Assembly: GCF_900496995.4 (NCBI RefSeq)
Contig: NC_044020.1
Span: 11,240,001-11,304,000, forward strand
Source of the DNA: Aquila chrysaetos chrysaetos
Taxonomy: Eukaryota; Chordata; Aves; Accipitriformes; Accipitridae
Direction: 5' to 3'
DNA length: 64,000 nucleotides
Shown piece after piece: positions 60,651 to 64,000 of this stretch (position 1 is its first letter; the number at the start of each line of letters is the position of its first letter). Both the position numbers and the translations under genes were made by a program. The notes beneath the pieces were generated by a model that saw only the letters and a list, made by a program, of their open reading frames with translations, was not told where the DNA came from and did no database searches.

Positions 60651-63600
60651 CTGCCACAATGGCTTTCTCTCTTTCCAAGGAATTCTTTGCAGCTAAGCTC
60701 TCTTCATCAGCGGTTGGATTTCTGAACAGTATCTCTGGACACAGCTTAAATTCAAGTACTTCCAGTTTGCATGATTTCTCAACTTCTGAGACAGAAGCAT
60801 CTCTTTTCACATCTGGGCTGTTTTGTGACACTTTGGGCTTTATAGGCCAGATGGGTCTGACAGGTGATGTCTCTAATTTTGTCAGATATATGCGTTCCTG
60901 TGCTGTACGTTTAAATGCAACTCTGTTCAGGTAGTGTTTTTTTGGTTCCTTTTGAAGATGCAATTTTAATCTGTTATTTCTTCTATTTAAATATAGCAGA
61001 TTTTTATCAGGAAACATTTTCTCAGAGCACTTGTCTTTGTTTTGAGCATCCAGACGCCTCTCTTTGTTAGAAAAGTAGTTCGAGATGGTAGAAGATCGAG
61101 CCCTTTTTCTCTGTAGTTTAAGCACAGAGCGATCTGCTAATGAACTCTTTGATTTCCGGCCATTTTCTCCATTCAATTTTTTAGCTTTGTCAGTGTTTAT
61201 CATGCAATTATGTGAAAGCTGCTTGGAATTCTTTGCTTCAGATTGTTTCAGTCTTTCCTCTTCCACTTTTGTTTTCTTAGGGTCTCTCTTCCCAATCTTA
61301 TTTTCCTTCCTCTTCCGTTTGTATGACTGCTCCTGTGAAGGATGAACTTTAATAGATTTAGGCTGAGAATATTTGGGGTTTCTTGACTTTAAGTCTACAG
61401 TGCCAAAATTTGGGAACTTTATAGCATCAGCACGGTAACTATTCAGCTTTTTATGTTTTATTTCTGCTGATAATTTGGCTTTCTCTTTGATGTTAATTCC
61501 TACATCTTGCCCAAGTATCTCCTTTTGTTTCCTACCATTCTGTTCTTCAGCTGAATTCCCTTCACAGGTTTTAATTTTTTGTCCTTCATTGACTTCAGCA
61601 TGCTTAATTTCAACAGTCTCTGACTCTGTAAATTTGTGAATGTCTGTTTTGGATTTCATGGCCAAATCTCTTTTGGTTTTATCTTTTGAAAGGGACTCCA
61701 TTTTGAAAACTCTCTCTTTCTTTTTGGATGCCTTTGTCATGTTGTCTGCATCTGTATGACCAGCTGTCTGATGTTCTTTTTTGTCAGAATGAAATTCTTT
61801 GCCTAACAATGGGATTTCTCTGTCAATTTGCAGCTCTTTCTTCAAGCTGCTCCTGTTAGATTTATCAGCATCCTGGTTTTCAGAGGAATTATCTGGTCCA
61901 ATTATTTCCTGTTGTGTTGTAAGTGGTTTGTATTCATTATTCACCTTTAGCCTAGCTTTTTTGTTCATTGCAGAGGTGTATTTGCAAATACCTTTTTTGC
62001 TAACATTGTTTGGGATTTTTTCAGAAATTGGCAGGTTTCCCACTGCACAGTTTTTCTTCATTACGGCATCAGATTTACTGTTCTTTTCTTGCCTCTCTGC
62101 AGAGCTAGTATTTTCAGCTTTTGAAAGCTGACCATCATTTTTCTCTGCACCAGACGTTCCAAATATACAGGGACACTGTGGCATTTTACATGCTGCAGAT
62201 AGCCAACCCATTAAAGAACAATCTTTTTTTTCCCCACCCCTGTGGTTAGATGTTTTTTGTTGTTTTTTTTTCTTCTCACATAGACTCTGACGAGGCTGAA
62301 TACTGCCTTCAAAGTTCTCCTTCTCAGCTGAAGTCTCTCCTGACTGTTGACTCGCTACTCTCTCGCCGTCACTAGAGGAACACCAGTTGTGTTCAGGAAA
62401 CAGTTCTTGTATCTGATCAAAGTTTAACACTTCAATTTTTATCTGATCTACTGGGTCCTTCAAATGAGAATTCTTGTCACAAATTTGAGTCTCTTCTTGA
62501 GGTCTGTTCTCCATCCACTCAGCCACAGAATCATTTTGTACGGGTTCTTTTGTTAGCCCATCAGCACCTTCAATGCCATATGGAAACTCTTCCACTAGTT
62601 CAGACAGCTGATTGTTTAGATATTTAATAGGTTCTGCTCCAAAAATGTTCATCTCTCTTTCTGTACTATTTTTACTGGACGTGTAATTTTGTTTACTGTT
62701 GTCTCTTGGAACAGTGAACGCATTCGTTTCAGCAGTTACACTGATTGAGAAATCTAGCGAATTTTGAGCTAACTGCTGGTTTAACCTAGCAAAAATTTCC
62801 AAGTCATTTTCAGGATGCTTCAAAGATGCATTGAATGACATTTTTTGTTCTGAGGTAGAAATTGTTTTAAGAGGATCGCCACTGCTTTCTTTCTCCAAAT
62901 GACTAGTTGTGATACCATCCCAAATCTTACCTGCTTTATTAATGCAGTTTGATGATTCTTCCAACACATTTTGCAGGAAGCTCTCTCTTTGGGGAGTGTT
63001 ACTGCTCAGCTCATTTTTAGACAAGTCCAGCTGTTGTTCCTTTTGCCTTGGGTCAGATGCATTTCCTTCTGACGAGGTATCGCTTAATGCACATGTCTCA
63101 GGGACTGACCTGAAGATACTTGCTATTTGTGGATTATAAAACATATGACCTTCAACAAGAGAACATACACTAGAAATACAAAACATCTGTTCTTCCAACA
63201 CAGCTGTGGACGTATCTCCTGTCTCTAACACAGCTTGCTTGTCTTTATGGTCTCTTACACTTTCTTGAAAGATTTTACTAGAAAAATTCATGACCAACTC
63301 AGGAAGAGAAGGCTTGTTTTGTAACCCAAGCTGCAGATTTTCTTTGGTATCTTGTGCCAATTGACCAACTTTCCCTTGGTTTTCATCGTATGAATTATTT
63401 GCACTCACACTGCTTTTTACTCTTCTGTTTCCATCAGCTAATTTGGTCTGTTGCAAATGAGAGTCCACTTTCTGTACCAGAACACAATCACTGGGTGATG
63501 ACCAAACAGTTTCTATTGTTCCTTTATCGGTATTTACCACACTTAAAACATTTTTCCCCTGTTCTTGCAAGCTACATATGCTTCCTGAGTCAACCACTGG

Positions 63601-64000
63601 ATAGGTTTTACCTGCAGATGTTGGACATTTGTCTGCCTGCTCACTCTGTGTTCTCTGTTCAGAAAGTACTAAAGGAGAGACAACTGCAACTTGGAGTTCA
63701 AAACTTTTTATCAAATTGCAACTCAATGTATCAAGTTTTTGTGCTACAGAAGCAGTTGTTACAGGCAAAATTGCTTCATCTGTACTAACCAGAACATTAT
63801 TTTGTTCTCTATTTTTTGTGTTTTGGCTGCAAGACGAAATCTGATTTGCTGTGGGGCTTTCCTTTGACTGGCTATTTTGCACAGTTACAGATTCTGACGG
63901 ATGCTTTCTCCACAAGCCCAGGCATGCAGTTAGCTCTTCCACAGAGTAACTATAATTGCTCTGATTACCAGATGTATTTTCAGTAAATGGCGTTTTCTTC
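60651..64000 (-). CDS. RESF1: RESF1 (KIAA1551) giant exon, 5' part outside the window
   Basis: RESF1 is a large, mostly disordered nuclear protein. In mouse embryonic stem cells it works with SETDB1 to silence endogenous retroviruses. About 1116 codons are visible, without a stop, and the frame stays open to the window edge. The apparent start at 63942 is only an internal GTG codon. The exon ends at GCAG|GTATGA (60651), phase 1. Near the right edge is [18 protein letters not shown], a segment I associate with this family. The rest is Ser/Lys/Glu-rich with few hydrophobic stretches. Basic clusters suggest nuclear localisation, for example [17 protein letters not shown] near 61270-61330. A conserved-looking block with [12 protein letters not shown] lies at about 60832-60867. 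Adding the two later exons gives about 1187 residues. The human protein is about 1750 residues, so roughly the N-terminal third is missing. No membrane segment or enzyme motif is seen. Confidence 0.9.

Noticed and set aside
63940..63942. Apparent start of the RESF1 frame
   Set aside because: The codon is GTG inside an open frame that continues to the window edge, so it is not an initiation site.
1..64000. CRISPR arrays, bacterial operons, ribosome binding sites, tRNA or rRNA genes
   Set aside because: None seen. The sequence is vertebrate nuclear DNA and the repeats are LINE, LTR and simple-sequence types.

Overview
The window looks like a piece of avian nuclear chromosome. The evidence is split vertebrate exons with canonical splice sites, a GC-rich CpG-island promoter inside an AT-rich background, many CR1 LINE fragments, and several solo LTRs of types common in bird genomes. 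I could not narrow the species beyond bird, and that call rests on the repeat content.

Two protein-coding genes are visible, both on the minus strand and both running off the window. RESF1 (KIAA1551/C12orf35, retroelement silencing factor 1) occupies about 57345-64000. Most of its giant exon, two short 3' coding exons and a roughly 1.1 kb 3' UTR are present, and the N-terminal part lies beyond position 64000. BICD1 (Bicaudal-D homologue 1, a dynein/dynactin cargo adaptor) contributes only coding exon 1 (14878-15090), inside a CpG island at about 14290-15950. Its very long first intron fills positions 1-14877. As far as I recall, the order RESF1 then BICD1 on the same strand matches human 12p11.21, so this is ordinary conserved synteny.

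The ~41 kb between the genes (15950-57345) contains no exon I can support. It is a graveyard of transposable elements. They include CR1 LINE fragments of several ages, solo LTRs of at least two families with perfect 5-bp target duplications, a truncated element with a 3' LTR and apparent polypurine tract, and a decayed ERVL-like provirus at 49180-53024. That provirus has a second solo LTR nested inside its own 5' LTR, and both insertions keep perfect target-site duplications. BICD1 intron 1 has its own CR1 fragments and a C14/G18 homopolymer pair.

I found no prokaryotic-type system, no CRISPR, no tRNA or rRNA, and no convincing unknown protein-coding gene. The most informative observations are the nested-insertion chronology, the LTR-borne minisatellite, the two-way TATA-like element upstream of BICD1, and the ERV-rich neighbourhood of RESF1, a gene whose mammalian product silences ERVs.
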